Shown here piece after piece: positions 27,272 through 36,902 of a stretch of DNA of 64,000 nt. Source of the stretch: Pseudoxanthomonas jiangsuensis (GTDB taxonomy: Bacteria; Pseudomonadota; Gammaproteobacteria; Xanthomonadales; Xanthomonadaceae). A program made the position numbers and the translations under genes. Every line of letters begins with the position of its first letter. The stretch's first letter is position 1. The stretch covers positions 161,688 to 225,687 of the forward strand of contig NZ_PDWL01000003.1 of assembly GCF_010093185.1 (NCBI RefSeq). Direction: 5' to 3'. The notes beneath the pieces are model-generated. The model did not search any database. It worked only from the letters and a program-made list of their open reading frames with translations, and had not been told where the DNA came from.

Positions 27272-27314
27272 GGGAGGACTCCTGCGGGAGGGGACGCCAG
27301 TGTAGGCCTGTCCC

Positions 27315-27344
27315 CCGTCGTCACGGCGTGCGCCGGGACGACGG
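27315..27344. repeat. Degenerate copy of the 36-bp palindromic repeat
   Basis: CCGTCGTC (27315-27322) pairs with GACGACGG (27337-27344); the centre ACGGCGTGCGCCGGGAC is close to the core of the repeats at 8407 and 36494. It lies between the divergent starts of the hydrolase gene and rimO. Confidence 0.55.
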
Positions 27345-27354
27345 AGCTGGGGTC

Positions 27355-27383
27355 CTGAACGTCGCGGACCGCCCGCGTATAAT
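27355..27383 (+). promoter_or_regulatory. rimO promoter
   Basis: A consensus -10 box TATAAT (27378-27383) with CTGAAC 17 bases upstream as a partial -35 box. The ATG is at 27447. Confidence 0.55.
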
Positions 27384-27446
27384 CCCGCGCCCCGGCCGCG
27401 CCGGGTCCGCCACCGTTCCGGCAGCCCGCTCCTCCCGAGTCCTTCC

Positions 27447-28814
27447 ATGTCCCTGCACAACCCCAAGGTCGGCTTCGTCAGCCTCGGCTGCCCGAAGGCG
27501 CTGGTCGATTCCGAGCGCATCCTCACCCAGCTGCGGGTCGAGGGCTACGACATCGTCCCCAGCTACGACGCCGCCGACGTGGTGGTGGTCAACACCTGCG
27601 GCTTCATCGACTCGGCCGTGGCCGAATCGCTGGACGCCATCGGCGAGGCGATGAACGAGAACGGCAAGGTGATCGTCACCGGCTGCCTGGGCAAGCGCTC
27701 GGAGCTGATCCGCGAGCAGTACCCGGACGTGCTCTCGGTCTCCGGCCCGCAAGACTACGGCAGCGTGATGGAGGCGGTGCACGCGGCGCTGCCGCCGAAG
27801 CACGACCCGTTCCTGGACCTGGTCCCGGACTATGGACTCAAGCTCACCCCGCACCACTATGCGTACCTGAAGATTTCCGAAGGCTGCAACCACCGCTGCA
27901 GCTTCTGCATCATCCCCTCGATGCGCGGCGACCTGGTCTCGCGCCCGGTGGACGAGGTGCTGCGCGAGGCCGAGCGCCTGGTCAAGGGCGGCGTGCGCGA
28001 GCTGCTGGTGGTCTCGCAGGACACCTCGGCCTACGGCGTGGACCTGAAGTACGCCGAGCGCAGCTGGCGCGGGCGCCAGTACCAGACCCGGATGAAGGCG
28101 CTGTGCGAAGGCCTGTCCGAACTCGACGCCTGGACCCGCCTGCACTACGTCTACCCGTATCCGCACGTGGACGACGTGATCCCGCTGATGGCGCAGGGCA
28201 AGGTGCTGCCGTACCTGGACATCCCGTTCCAGCACGCCAGCCCGCGCATCCTCAGGCTGATGAAGCGCCCCGGCGCGGTCGACAAGACCCTGGAACGCGT
28301 GCAGCGCTGGCGCGCGATGTGCCCGCAGCTGACCCTGCGCTCGACCTTCATCGTCGGCTTTCCGGGTGAGACCGAGGAAGAGTTCGAGGAACTGCTCGAT
28401 TTCCTCGACCAGGCCCAGCTGGACCGGGTCGGCGCCTTCGCCTATTCGCCGGTGGACGGCGCGGCGGCCAATGCGCTGCCCGGCCCGGTGCCGGAAGAGG
28501 TCAAGCAGGAACGCCTGGCCCGGTTCATGGAGCGCCAGGGCGGGATCTCGGCCGCGCGCCTGGAGGCCAAGGTCGGCACGGTCCAGCGCTGCCTGGTCGA
28601 CCTGCTTGACGGCGAACTGGCGATCGCCCGCTCGATGGCCGATGCGCCGGAGATCGACGGCGTGGTCCAGATCCAGGACGGCCGCGACGCCGGCCTGCAG
28701 CCGGGCGAGTTCGTCGACGTGCGGATCATGGGCAGCGACGAGCACGACCTGTACGGCGAGGTGGAGTACGCCGAAACCGCCGACGCCGCACCGCTGGGCC
28801 TGCGCCTGCTCTGA
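27447..28814 (+). CDS. rimO: Ribosomal protein S12 methylthiotransferase RimO
   Basis: 455 residues. It adds a methylthio group to Asp88 of ribosomal protein S12. The N-terminal cluster cysteines are in [18 protein letters not shown] and VTGCLGKR; the radical-SAM cysteines are in [15 protein letters not shown]; a C-terminal TRAM domain ends the protein (GELAIARSM ... DLYGEVEYA). The CPKALVDSE opening distinguishes RimO from MiaB. A strong promoter precedes it and a short hairpin follows. Confidence 0.97.
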   Translation: MSLHNPKVGFVSLGCPKALVDSERILTQLRVEGYDIVPSYDAADVVVVNTCGFIDSAVAESLDAIGEAMNENGKVIVTGCLGKRSELIREQYPDVLSVSGPQDYGSVMEAVHAALPPKHDPFLDLVPDYGLKLTPHHYAYLKISEGCNHRCSFCIIPSMRGDLVSRPVDEVLREAERLVKGGVRELLVVSQDTSAYGVDLKYAERSWRGRQYQTRMKALCEGLSELDAWTRLHYVYPYPHVDDVIPLMAQGKVLPYLDIPFQHASPRILRLMKRPGAVDKTLERVQRWRAMCPQLTLRSTFIVGFPGETEEEFEELLDFLDQAQLDRVGAFAYSPVDGAAANALPGPVPEEVKQERLARFMERQGGISAARLEAKVGTVQRCLVDLLDGELAIARSMADAPEIDGVVQIQDGRDAGLQPGEFVDVRIMGSDEHDLYGEVEYAETADAAPLGLRLL

Positions 28815-28829
28815 GCCGCGCAGGCCCGC

Positions 28830-28845
28830 TGCCGCGGTCGCGGCA
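28830..28845 (+). terminator. Weak hairpin after rimO
   Basis: TGCCGCG-gt-CGCGGCA between convergent rimO and degV, 15 bases after the rimO stop. No U-tract. Confidence 0.3.
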
Positions 28846-28872
28846 ACAGCACCTGGCCGCATCCGCGGCCGG

Positions 28873-29883
28873 TCAGGGTACTTCGCTGTGCGTCGGCCCC
28901 GAGAACGCCAGGGTCAGGCCGCCGGGCCCGATGTTCATCATCCCGGTGATGCTCATCTGCAGCACGTGCAGGGCGACCCCGGCGTTTTCGCAGGCCGCGC
29001 GCAGCGTGGCCAGCTCGGGCGTGGCATGCAGGTCCTCCAGCGGGCCGGCGTAGGACACGATCAGGTGCGGCGCATACAGGCCCGCGGCCACGCGCGCAGC
29101 GGCGAAGCCGAACAGCCGGCCCCAGGACTCGGCGCGGCCGCGATACTTGCTCACCGGGTGGGTGTCGCCGTGGTAGCCGCGGATGATCGGCTTGATGTCC
29201 AGCGCGCCGCCGAGCATCACGCTGAGCAGGTTGATGCTGCGGTCCCCACGCACGCGCGAGCGGGTGCGGGCGTAGCCCAGGTCGTCGGGCACGTAGTAGG
29301 TGTAGGTCGAATCGATGATCCGGAACAGGTCGTCGCGGATGTCCTTGGGCTGCATGTGCCGGCCGAGCATGTCGCGCACCGCCATGGCCGGGATGCCGGA
29401 GCCGGCGAACATGTTCTTGGTGTCGATCACCCGGAACTGGAACGGGCGCTTGATGTCCGCGGCCTGGCGCATGTCGCGGATGCTGGCCAGGGCCATCGCG
29501 CTGCCCTGGCTGGACGCGTCGTGGATCGGGCTGCGGCTGGCGGTGATGGTCAGGCAGTAGACCGAGTCGTAGTCCAGGCCGAAGCGCTCGATGAAGAAGC
29601 TGCGCATCTGCTCTGCATCGAGCGGCACCGATTGGCCGGCCGCGCCTTCGCCGTTGCCGTTCTCGCGCATGTAGCGGGCGCTGGCCTCGGGATCGTGCTG
29701 GTCCACGTAGGTGGACGCACCGATCCGGATCGGGATCGGGATCACCGCCACGTCCGGGTCGGCCAGGAATTCGGCCGAGACGTCGCAGGACGCGTCGATG
29801 ACGATGCCGGTGCGGACCAGGCGGCGGACGTTGGAACCTTCCTCGGGAGCGGGCGGGACCACGCTCAGTTCGACGGCTGACAT
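28873..29883 (-). CDS. DegV-family fatty-acid-binding protein
   Basis: 336 residues, longer than typical DegV (about 280). DegV/FakB proteins bind a fatty acid and present it to a kinase. The opening VIDASCDVSAEFLADPDVAVIPIPIRIG corresponds to the family's D-S-x-x-D-L start (read in parts: TGIVIDASCDVSAEF), followed by the TITASRSPIHDASS loop, which matches the lipid-head-binding S-x-x-S loop, and by DTKNMFAGSG. A FakA-type kinase is not in the window. The ATG at 29883 has an excellent Shine-Dalgarno (GGGGAGGA) seven bases upstream, deciding against in-frame starts at 29904 and 29970. Confidence 0.85.
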   Translation of the reverse strand: MSAVELSVVPPAPEEGSNVRRLVRTGIVIDASCDVSAEFLADPDVAVIPIPIRIGASTYVDQHDPEASARYMRENGNGEGAAGQSVPLDAEQMRSFFIERFGLDYDSVYCLTITASRSPIHDASSQGSAMALASIRDMRQAADIKRPFQFRVIDTKNMFAGSGIPAMAVRDMLGRHMQPKDIRDDLFRIIDSTYTYYVPDDLGYARTRSRVRGDRSINLLSVMLGGALDIKPIIRGYHGDTHPVSKYRGRAESWGRLFGFAAARVAAGLYAPHLIVSYAGPLEDLHATPELATLRAACENAGVALHVLQMSITGMMNIGPGGLTLAFSGPTHSEVP

Positions 29884-30096
29884 GTTTTCCTCCCCTGAAT
29901 ACATGACAGGTCGGGACGAGAACACGCGGCCCGGCCATAGGTCAAATACGCGGGAGTACGGGTGCGGCACAGCGCGGTTACGCGTTTGATTTCACGAAGA
30001 TGACGCTGCACGTTCCGTGCGCCTGCGTATGCGTCGGATGCGCGAACGGCATCGCGGCTGGCGGGCGCACGGCACGGGAACAGCGTGTGCCGCGCC

Positions 30097-30600
30097 TCAG
30101 GCGTCGTAGCGGATGTCGACGATGGCGAAGTGCGCCGGGCCCGCGGGCAGTTCGACCGCGACCTCGTCGTCGATCCGCCGCTTCAGCAGGGCCCGCGCCA
30201 GCGGCGAATCGATGCTGATGTGGCCCAGCCCGGCATCGGTCTCGTCCGGGCCGACGATGCGGTAGTGCAAAGGCTGGCCATCGTCCACCCGCTCCAGTTG
30301 CACCCGCGCGCCGAAGAACACCGACTCCGGATCGGCGGGCCGGCCCTCGACCACCTTCAGCGCGGGAATGCGCTTGGACAGGTAGCGCACCCGCCGGTCG
30401 ATCTCGCCCAGCTGCTTCTTGCGGTAGGTGTACTCGGCGTTCTCCGAGCGGTCGCCCTCGGCCGCGGCCGCGGCCAGGGCCTTGACCACTTCCGGCCGGC
30501 GCACGCGCCACAGCTCGTCCAGCTCGGCCTTGAGCCGCTCGTGGCCGGCACGGGTGATCAGGGCGGTGCTTTTCTCGGGGGGCGGACGCCAGCGGGACAT
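30097..30600 (-). CDS. greB: Transcript cleavage factor GreB
   Basis: 167 residues. GreB enters the RNA polymerase secondary channel and stimulates cleavage of backtracked RNA. The N-terminal coiled coil holds the acidic tip [16 protein letters not shown] with the catalytic D/E pair, and the C-terminal FKBP-like domain has [12 protein letters not shown] and the closing IVDIRYDA. The second lysine-rich helix and the RYLSKRI segment favour GreB over GreA. It is 16 bases from the end of the ATPase gene on the same strand. Confidence 0.94.
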   Translation of the reverse strand: MSRWRPPPEKSTALITRAGHERLKAELDELWRVRRPEVVKALAAAAAEGDRSENAEYTYRKKQLGEIDRRVRYLSKRIPALKVVEGRPADPESVFFGARVQLERVDDGQPLHYRIVGPDETDAGLGHISIDSPLARALLKRRIDDEVAVELPAGPAHFAIVDIRYDA

Positions 30601-30616
30601 GGGGATCGGATTGGAG

Positions 30617-32170
30617 TCAGCGCCGGCCGAAGATCCCGCCGAGGATCCCGCGCACGATCTGGTTGCCGATCTGGCCGCCGTACTTGCCGCCGGTCTTGCC
30701 TCCGACCGACTTGCCGATCGAGCTACCGACGCTGCGGCCGATCGAGCCGCCCACGTTGCGTGCGGTCTGCTTGGCCACCGATTCGACCACGCCCTGGCGG
30801 CGCTTGGTGCCGAACAGGAATTCGTTGATCTTCTGGCCGATGCCGCCTTCGCCTTCCTGCTGCGCCGGCGGGGCGTCCTGGATGCCGGGCTGGACCCGCG
30901 CAGCCAGCAACTCGGCGGCCGATTCGCGGTTGACCGCAGTGTCGTAGCGCATGCCCACCGGGCTGCCAGCGCGCACCTGGGCGCGCTCGGCCTCGGTGAT
31001 CGCGCCCATCCGGCAGCGCGGCGGGGCGACCCTGGTCTGCTGCACGGGGGAGGGCACGCCGTTGTCCTGGAGGGTGGACACCAGCGCCTCGCCGGTGCCC
31101 AGCTGCGAGATCGCCGCGGCCACGTCCAGCTTCGGGTTCGGCACGAAGGTCTGGGCCGCGGTCTTGACCGCCTTCTGGTCGCGCGGGGTGTAGGCGCGCA
31201 GGGCGTGCTGCACCCGGTTGCCGAGCTGGCCGAGGACGTTGTCCGGCACGTCGTCGGGGAATTGCGAGCAGAAGTACACGCCCACGCCCTTGGAGCGGAT
31301 CAGGCGCACCACCTGTTCGATCCGCTGCCTCAGCGCCGCCGGGGCGTCGTCGAACAGCAGGTGGGCTTCGTCGAACACGAAGGCCAGCTTGGGCTTCTCC
31401 AGGTCGCCCACTTCCGGCAGGGTCTCGAACAGTTCCGACAGCAGCCACAGCAGGAAGGTGGCGTACAACCGCGGCTTGAGGATCAGCTGGTCGGCGGCGA
31501 GGATGCCGATCACGCCGCGGCCGTCGTGGTTGACCCGCATGAGGTCGGCCAGCTCCAGCGCCGGCTCGCCGAAGAAGCCTTCGCCGCCGTCCTGCGACAG
31601 CCGCAAGAGGGCGCGCTGGATCGCCGCCACCGACTGCGCGCTGACCAGGCCGTACTCGGCCGAGACCGCCTTGCGCTCTTCGGCGACCAGGGCGAGCAGG
31701 GCGCGCAGGTCGTCCAGGTCGAGCAGCAGAAGGCCGCGGTCGTCGGCGAGCTTGAACACGATGTCGAGCACGCCGGACTGGGTGTCGTTCAGTTCCAGGA
31801 TGCGGCCGAGCAGGGTCGGGCCCATCTCGCTGACGGTGGTGCGCACGGGGTGGCCGAGCCTGCCGTACAGGTCCCAGAACACCACCGGGCTGGCGCCGGG
31901 CGCGTAGTCGGCCACGCCGATCTCGGCGGCGCGATGCAGTACCTTCCCGCTGCCGTCGCCGGCCACGGCCAGCCCGGCCACGTCGCCCTTCACGTCGGCC
32001 ATGAACACCGGCACGCCGAGCCGGGAGAAGCCTTCGGCCAGGGTCATCAGGGTCACGGTCTTGCCGGTGCCGGTAGCGCCGGCGACCAGGCCATGGCGAT
32101 TGCCGTACTTCGGCAGCAGGACGACCGGGACGTCGTCGGTGAGGCCCTTGCCCAGCAGGATCGGATCCAT
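30617..32170 (-). CDS. HerA/VirB4-like ATPase, DUF853 family
   Basis: 517 residues. Walker A is [18 protein letters not shown] near 33-50; Walker B appears in [15 protein letters not shown]; the segment [12 protein letters not shown] after motif A is typical of DUF853 proteins. These are predicted DNA- or protein-pumping ATPases of the HerA/FtsK clan with no settled role; similar genes in E. coli are called YjgR. The C-terminal 70 residues are glycine-rich and low-complexity ([20 protein letters not shown]), perhaps a flexible or membrane-related tail. Probably cotranscribed with greB. Confidence 0.88.
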   Translation of the reverse strand: MDPILLGKGLTDDVPVVLLPKYGNRHGLVAGATGTGKTVTLMTLAEGFSRLGVPVFMADVKGDVAGLAVAGDGSGKVLHRAAEIGVADYAPGASPVVFWDLYGRLGHPVRTTVSEMGPTLLGRILELNDTQSGVLDIVFKLADDRGLLLLDLDDLRALLALVAEERKAVSAEYGLVSAQSVAAIQRALLRLSQDGGEGFFGEPALELADLMRVNHDGRGVIGILAADQLILKPRLYATFLLWLLSELFETLPEVGDLEKPKLAFVFDEAHLLFDDAPAALRQRIEQVVRLIRSKGVGVYFCSQFPDDVPDNVLGQLGNRVQHALRAYTPRDQKAVKTAAQTFVPNPKLDVAAAISQLGTGEALVSTLQDNGVPSPVQQTRVAPPRCRMGAITEAERAQVRAGSPVGMRYDTAVNRESAAELLAARVQPGIQDAPPAQQEGEGGIGQKINEFLFGTKRRQGVVESVAKQTARNVGGSIGRSVGSSIGKSVGGKTGGKYGGQIGNQIVRGILGGIFGRR

Positions 32171-32288
32171 TCGTTGCCTCGGAGGAGTGGGGTGCGGCGA
32201 TTGCCGTTGCCGGCCCCGATTCTAGTGCGCTTGCCCGGCTTGCCGCGCGACGCCGGCGGCGGCTACCCTGCCGGTCGCTCCTTCGCCG

Positions 32289-33851
32289 ATGTCGCTGATG
32301 CTCCTGCGCTTCCCGAAATTCCGGCCGCTGGCCGCGGTCCTTTTGCTGTGCTTTGTCCCGCCGGCCATGGCGCAACGGGTCTCGGCCCGCGACAAGGCCG
32401 CGTCGGAGGTCCTGGTCCAGCGCATGAGCGCGGCCGAGCAGCGTTACCGCGACGCCCTGGTGCTGGCCGCCAACGGCGACCCCAAGGGCACCAGCGAGAG
32501 CAACGCGGCGCTGGAGGACATGGAGGACGTGGTCGATGCCTGCGTCAAGCAGCGCGGCTGCCCGGTGTCGGACCTGCTGGCCACGTTCAAGCGGCTGCTC
32601 AAGGCCGAGGTCGACAGCGCCGCGCAGGTCGAGGAAGACCCGGGCGAGGACCTGCTCGACGCCGATCCGGCGCTGGCGGCCGACGTGCCGGAGGCGGTAC
32701 GCGCCGCGCGCCTGATCGGCGACGACAGCCGCCACGGCTTCGACCGCATGGTCACCTTCAACCCGGCGATCCAGGCCGGCATCCGCCGCTGGTTGACCGA
32801 CATGCGCCCGCAGCTGATGACCAGCTACGAGAACTACCAGACCATGCGCCACCTGATGTGGCCGGAGTTCGAGCGCCGCAACCTGCCGGAGGCCTTGCTG
32901 TTCGGGATCCTGGCCAAGGAGTCCAACGGCCGGGTGCATGCGACCTCGCGCGCCGGCGCCTCCGGGCCGATGCAGTTCATGCCGGCCACCGGACGCCGCT
33001 TCGGCCTGGGCCCGGACGGCAGCGGCTTCGACACCCGCTACGATCCGCGCAGCGCGGCCGAGGCCAGCGCCTCCTACCTCAACGAGCGCCTGCGCCAGCT
33101 CAACAACGACGTGGAGCTGTCGCTGGCCGGCTACAACGGCGGCGAGGGCCGGGCTCTGCGAGTGCACCGGGCCAGCGGCGGCACCGGCTTCTGGAACGCC
33201 TCGGTCTACGACCAGTTCCCGGCCGAGACCCGCGACTACGTGCCGATGGTGATCGCGGCGGCCTGGATCTTCCTACACCCGCGGCAGTACGGGGTGAGCT
33301 TCCCGAAGGTGGACGCGCAGCCGGCATCCCTGCGGCTGTCGCGCCCGGCCAGCATCTACGAGCTGACGATCTGCCTGGGCAACAGTGGCAACCGCGACGG
33401 CTACATGCGCGCCCTGCGCAACCTCAACCCGCGCTACGAGGCCGAGACCTGGATCCCGGCCGGCACGACCCTGGCGGCGACCACGAAGATCGCGGGCCTG
33501 TACCACCGCCATTGCGCCAGCGGCGCGCGCGCCGACCTGGCGCATGCGCTGGTGACCGCGGACGTGAACGCGGCGATCGTGCGCGACGCGCCGATGGGCA
33601 ACGTGGCGGTGGGCGACCTGACCCCGGTGGCCGGGGTGGCGACGACGGTAGCTACCGGCGCGCCGCAGCCGGCCCGGCCGAAGGCGCAGCAGGCGCGCAG
33701 CTACCGGGTCGCGCGCGGCGACACCCTGGGCCGGATCGCCGACCGCCACGACTGCGAGCTGAAGGCGCTGGCCCGCGCCAACGGCCTGAAGGCGCCGGCC
33801 TATAGCCTGCGCCAGGGCCAGCAGCTGAAGCTGGAAGGCTGCAGGAAGTAG
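32289..33851 (+). CDS. mltD: Membrane-bound lytic transglycosylase, MltD-like, with LysM domain
   Basis: 520 residues. A signal peptide (to about AMA-Q at 28) is followed by a long N-terminal region of unknown fold. The family-1 transglycosylase domain starts near 190: catalytic Glu in ILAKESNGRVHATSRAGASG, then MQFMPATG, YDPRSAAEASASYL and LSLAGYNGGEG. A C-terminal LysM repeat (YRVARGDTLGRIADRH ... LRQGQQLKLEG) binds peptidoglycan. It cleaves glycan strands to 1,6-anhydro ends. No lipobox is seen, so despite the name it may be soluble in the periplasm. The N-terminal 190 residues are unusual for MltD. Confidence 0.87.
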   Translation: MSLMLLRFPKFRPLAAVLLLCFVPPAMAQRVSARDKAASEVLVQRMSAAEQRYRDALVLAANGDPKGTSESNAALEDMEDVVDACVKQRGCPVSDLLATFKRLLKAEVDSAAQVEEDPGEDLLDADPALAADVPEAVRAARLIGDDSRHGFDRMVTFNPAIQAGIRRWLTDMRPQLMTSYENYQTMRHLMWPEFERRNLPEALLFGILAKESNGRVHATSRAGASGPMQFMPATGRRFGLGPDGSGFDTRYDPRSAAEASASYLNERLRQLNNDVELSLAGYNGGEGRALRVHRASGGTGFWNASVYDQFPAETRDYVPMVIAAAWIFLHPRQYGVSFPKVDAQPASLRLSRPASIYELTICLGNSGNRDGYMRALRNLNPRYEAETWIPAGTTLAATTKIAGLYHRHCASGARADLAHALVTADVNAAIVRDAPMGNVAVGDLTPVAGVATTVATGAPQPARPKAQQARSYRVARGDTLGRIADRHDCELKALARANGLKAPAYSLRQGQQLKLEGCRK

Positions 33852-33859
33852 CGGCGGTT

Positions 33860-33880
33860 CCCTTCCTCCTGCAGGAAGGG
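33860..33880. terminator. Hairpin between convergent mltD-like gene and psd
   Basis: CCCTTCCT (33860-33867) pairs with AGGAAGGG (33873-33880), loop of five bases. Position between convergent genes supports a bidirectional terminator; no U-tract. Confidence 0.5.
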
Positions 33881-33885
33881 AGGGC

Positions 33886-34734
33886 TCAGCCGGGGCGGTA
33901 GGCCAGCGCCTGCCCCAGCCGCACCGGCGATTCCGCTTCCAGCCCGGGCGCCAGCGCCGCCGCGCCCGGCGGCAGCAGCACGATCACGGTGGAGCCGTAG
34001 TTGAAGCGCGCCATCTCGGCGAACCGCTCCAGCACGATCCCCTTGCCGCGCCAGTCCTTGCGGGTGATCGCGTCGCCGTAGACCGGGATCTCGATCCCGC
34101 TCCAGACCGTCTCCACGCCCGAGACCAGCATCGCCCCGACCATCACGCAGGCCATCGGCCCGAAATCGGTGTCGAAGTGGCAGACCAGCCGCTCGTTGCG
34201 CGCGAACAGCCGCGGCACGTGCCGCACCGCCGCCGGGCCGACGCTGAACAGCCGTCCCGGAACGTGCACGGTCTCGCGCAGGACGCCGGTCCAGGGCATG
34301 TGCACCCGGTGGTAGTCGCGCGGCGACAGGTAGACGGTGGCGAAGCTGCCGCCACAGAACACCCGCGCGGCCTGGGCGTCGCCCAGCAGTTCGGCGGCGG
34401 TGAACGACTGGCCCTTGGCCTGGAAGATGCGGCCGTCGCTCTCGATCGGGCCGAGCTGGCTGATCCGGCCGTCGGCCGGCATCAGCAGGGCGCGCGGGTC
34501 CGGATCGGCGACGCGCGCGCCGGGCTTCAGCGACCGGGTGAAGAAGGCGTTGAAGCTGGCGTACGAGGCCGGATCCGGATCGGCGGCCTCGTCCAGGTCC
34601 ACGCCGAAGCGGCGCACCACGGTGTCGATGAAGCGCCGTTTCACCCACGGGCTTTCCGAATAGGCCACGCCGCGCGCCAGCGAGGACAGCAGCCGGTGCG
34701 GCAGGGCCCAGGTCAGGGCGGTCAGCAGGCTCAC
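33886..34734 (-). CDS. psd: Phosphatidylserine decarboxylase proenzyme
   Basis: 282 residues. It makes phosphatidylethanolamine from phosphatidylserine in the inner membrane. The proenzyme cleaves itself before a serine to form the pyruvoyl group; here the site is in [12 protein letters not shown] (the family LGST box reads YGST). Conserved [23 protein letters not shown] and FARNERLVC are present. The GTG start overlaps the SCO1 stop by four bases. Bacterial psd genes are usually close to 290 residues, so it is full-length. Confidence 0.95.
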   Translation of the reverse strand: MSLLTALTWALPHRLLSSLARGVAYSESPWVKRRFIDTVVRRFGVDLDEAADPDPASYASFNAFFTRSLKPGARVADPDPRALLMPADGRISQLGPIESDGRIFQAKGQSFTAAELLGDAQAARVFCGGSFATVYLSPRDYHRVHMPWTGVLRETVHVPGRLFSVGPAAVRHVPRLFARNERLVCHFDTDFGPMACVMVGAMLVSGVETVWSGIEIPVYGDAITRKDWRGKGIVLERFAEMARFNYGSTVIVLLPPGAAALAPGLEAESPVRLGQALAYRPG

Positions 34735-35384
34735 GGCGCGCGCTCCGCGGCGCTCAGCCGGGCCAGGTCGTCGGCGATGGCCGCGGGCTTGAACGGCGGC
34801 CGGATCAGCCCGGCCAGGCGGCCCTGCGGATCGAGCAGGGCGATGTTGGCCGAGTGGTCGACGCTGTAGTCGTTGGGGTTCTGCTCGAAGCCCTTGCCGG
34901 GCACCTTCATGAACACGAAGCCCAGCGAGGTGGCGAACTTCTCCAGCGCCGGCACGTCGGCGGTGGCGGCCAGGGTGTCGGCATGGAAGGCGTGGGCGTA
35001 CTCGCCGGCCTTGCGCGGGGTGTCGCGCTCCGGATCGACCGAGACGAACAGCACCCGCGGGCGGGTGGCCTCGGGCAGGGCCTGCCATTGCTTCTGTGCC
35101 TGGGCCAGTTCGGCCAGGGTGGTCGGGCACACGTCCGGACAGAAGGTGAAGCCGAGGAACACCAGGGTCCAGTGCCCGGCCAACTCGCCCGGCACCAGCG
35201 GGGTGCCGTCGGACTGGCGCAGGTTGAAGGCCGGCAGCTCGCGCGGCTGCGGCAGCAGGGTGGCGGTCTGCAAGGGTGGGGCGGCGGGCGCGTCGCCGCC
35301 GCCGAGGTAGTGGTGCGCGGCCAGCAGCCCCAGGCCGGCGGCGAGCGCGGCGGCGAGGATGTAGCCGGAGGTGCGGTTGAACAT
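34731..35384 (-). CDS. SCO1/SenC family copper chaperone
   Basis: 217 residues. A single N-terminal membrane anchor (about 7-25) exposes a thioredoxin-like domain to the periplasm. The copper ligands are CPDVCPTT (CxxxC, near 90) and the distal His in [13 protein letters not shown] proteins deliver copper to cytochrome c oxidase CuA or act in thiol redox control. No oxidase genes are adjacent. The ATG at 35384 (MFNRTSG) starts just before the membrane anchor; an in-frame start at 35420 would add an unlikely arginine-rich tail. Translationally coupled to psd. Confidence 0.92.
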   Translation of the reverse strand: MFNRTSGYILAAALAAGLGLLAAHHYLGGGDAPAAPPLQTATLLPQPRELPAFNLRQSDGTPLVPGELAGHWTLVFLGFTFCPDVCPTTLAELAQAQKQWQALPEATRPRVLFVSVDPERDTPRKAGEYAHAFHADTLAATADVPALEKFATSLGFVFMKVPGKGFEQNPNDYSVDHSANIALLDPQGRLAGLIRPPFKPAAIADDLARLSAAERAP

Positions 35385-35470
35385 GGAGGAACGGTCCGGT
35401 CGGCGTTCGGGGCCGGCCATGATAGCCGCAGGCCGCGGGCGCCGCCGTCATCGGCGCCGGGGCGATGGCC

Positions 35471-35476
35471 TATAAT
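35471..35476 (+). promoter_or_regulatory. -10 box of the prmB promoter
   Basis: Consensus TATAAT 45 bases upstream of the prmB ATG at 35521; the -35 region is poor. Confidence 0.5.
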
Positions 35477-35520
35477 TGGCGGCCGTTTCCAGACCTTGCG
35501 CCCCGGTGGCGCCGCGCGCC

Positions 35521-36453
35521 ATGACCCACGCCGACCCGGCCACCGAGCTGCACACCATCGTCGACCTGATCCGCTACGGCGGCAGCCGCTTCAACGCGGC
35601 CGGGCTGACCTTCGGCCACAGCTACGACAACGCGATGGACGAGGCGACCCAACTGGTGCTGCATGCCCTGCACCTGCCGCACGACCTGAGCCCGGTGTAC
35701 GGCCAGTCGCGCCTGACCGGCGAGGAGAAGCGGGCGATCCTGGCGCTGTTCCAGCGCCGGATCGACGAGCGGGTACCGGCGGCCTACCTGACCGGCGAGG
35801 CCTGGTTCGCCGGGCTGAGCTTCAAGTCCGATTCGCGTGCGCTGGTGCCGCGCTCGCCGATCGCCGAGCTGATCGAGAACGGCTTCGAGCCGTGGCTGGC
35901 CGGGCGCGAGGTGCGCCGCGCGTTGGACCTGTGCACCGGCTCGGGCTGTATCGCCATCGCCATGGGCCACTACAACCCGGAGTGGGACGTGGACGGGGTG
36001 GACATCAGCGACGACGCCCTGGCCTTGGCCGCGGAGAACAAGGCGCGGCTGCACGCGGACAACGTCGAGCTGGTCAAGTCGGACCTGTTCGCCGGCCTGA
36101 CCGGGCGCCACTACGACCTGATCGTCACCAATCCGCCGTACGTCACCGACGACGAGACCGACGCCTTGCCGCGGGAATACTCCTACGAGCCGGAGCTGGG
36201 CCTGCGCGCGGGGCCGGACGGCCTGGACCTGGTGCTGAAGATCCTGCGCGATGCGCCGCTGCACCTGTCCCGCGACGGGCTACTGATCTGCGAGGTGGGG
36301 GAGTCCGAGCGGCACCTGGTCAAGCTGCTGCCGGAGTTGGACCTGGCCTGGATCGAGTTCAAGGTCGGGCAGATGGGCATCTTCGCGGTCGAGTGCCGCG
36401 AGCTGATCGTGCATAACGCGCGGATCGCGGAACTGGCGGCGGCGCGCGCCTGA
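35521..36453 (+). CDS. prmB: Ribosomal protein uL3 glutamine methyltransferase PrmB
   Basis: 310 residues, the PrmB length. It methylates Gln150 of ribosomal protein L3. The SAM-binding motif is LDLCTGSGCIAIAMG and the catalytic N5-glutamine box is VTNPPYVTDDE near residue 205. The opening ELHTIVDLIRYGGSRFN and FGHSYDNAMDEA are specific for PrmB compared with PrmC. The ATG at 35521 is chosen over one at 35476, which falls over the -10 box. In many gamma-proteobacteria prmB precedes aroC, as here. Confidence 0.96.
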   Translation: MTHADPATELHTIVDLIRYGGSRFNAAGLTFGHSYDNAMDEATQLVLHALHLPHDLSPVYGQSRLTGEEKRAILALFQRRIDERVPAAYLTGEAWFAGLSFKSDSRALVPRSPIAELIENGFEPWLAGREVRRALDLCTGSGCIAIAMGHYNPEWDVDGVDISDDALALAAENKARLHADNVELVKSDLFAGLTGRHYDLIVTNPPYVTDDETDALPREYSYEPELGLRAGPDGLDLVLKILRDAPLHLSRDGLLICEVGESERHLVKLLPELDLAWIEFKVGQMGIFAVECRELIVHNARIAELAAARA

Positions 36454-36466
36454 TCCCTGCAGGGAA

Positions 36467-36488
36467 CCGGTCTTTCCTGCAAGACCGG
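36467..36488 (+). terminator. Hairpin after prmB
   Basis: CCGGTCTT (36467-36474) pairs with AAGACCGG (36481-36488), loop of six, 13 bases after the prmB stop. The right arm plus CTCCTGC resembles the REP-like palindrome at 50851, so it may be a decayed REP. Confidence 0.5.
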
Positions 36489-36493
36489 CTCCT

Positions 36494-36529
36494 GCAAAGG
36501 CGCTGGGTCCCGGCGTTCGCCGGGACGAC
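36494..36529 (-). repeat. 36-bp repeat with inner palindrome, copy 2 (inverse)
   Basis: Exact reverse complement of 8407-8442 over all 36 bases. Confidence 0.9.
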
Positions 36530-36573
36530 GGCAGTGGGGAAGAGCGCTGCAGAAGCCTGATGAGCGGGAGCGC

Positions 36574-36733
36574 CAGAAGCGGGGAACTTCACGCTCGCCG
36601 AGGCCGTCGTGCCTTGGGTATCCGGGGCAAGTGGCACAGGGACGTGCCACGGCCGCGAGTTGCGGGCAGGATGCCCGCCCGAGCGGTGCGCCGGATACCC
36701 AAGGCACGGCGGCCCCCTCCGAAGCCAGCGCTT
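36574..36733 (+). repeat. Structured intergenic repeat (cloverleaf-like), copy 2
   Basis: Outer stem 36609-36625 with 36691-36707 (17 bp, perfect), inner hairpins GTGGCAC/GTGCCAC (36631-36637 with 36644-36650, perfect) and GCGGGCA/TGCCCGC (36662-36668 with 36672-36678, perfect). It shares flanks and loops with the copy at 8503-8660, while the outer-stem sequence is different but still fully paired. Confidence 0.8.
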
Positions 36734-36902
36734 CAATCAGCGGCAGCCCGCCCCAAGCCCATGCCTTTGCTTTTCCCCAGGCCCATGCCAGCGCGACCGT
36801 TACCCGGGCAACATTTCCGCGCACCCTGACGCGCTGCAGCACACCCCGCCGATATGCGATCCTTGCGCGTCTCCCATCCGGATTCCCTGCGCGGGGCGCG
36901 TC

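Larger units (their letters stand above)
36454..36902. other. 449-bp gene-free gap with repeats between prmB and aroC
   Basis: No credible coding frame. It holds a hairpin after prmB (36467-36488), the inverse copy of the 36-bp repeat (36494-36529) and the second copy of the structured repeat (36574-36733). A weakly similar tail follows (36740-36795) with repeated AAGCCCATGCC/GGCCCATGCC. The aroC promoter must lie in the last 100 bases but I could not pick it. Confidence 0.8.
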
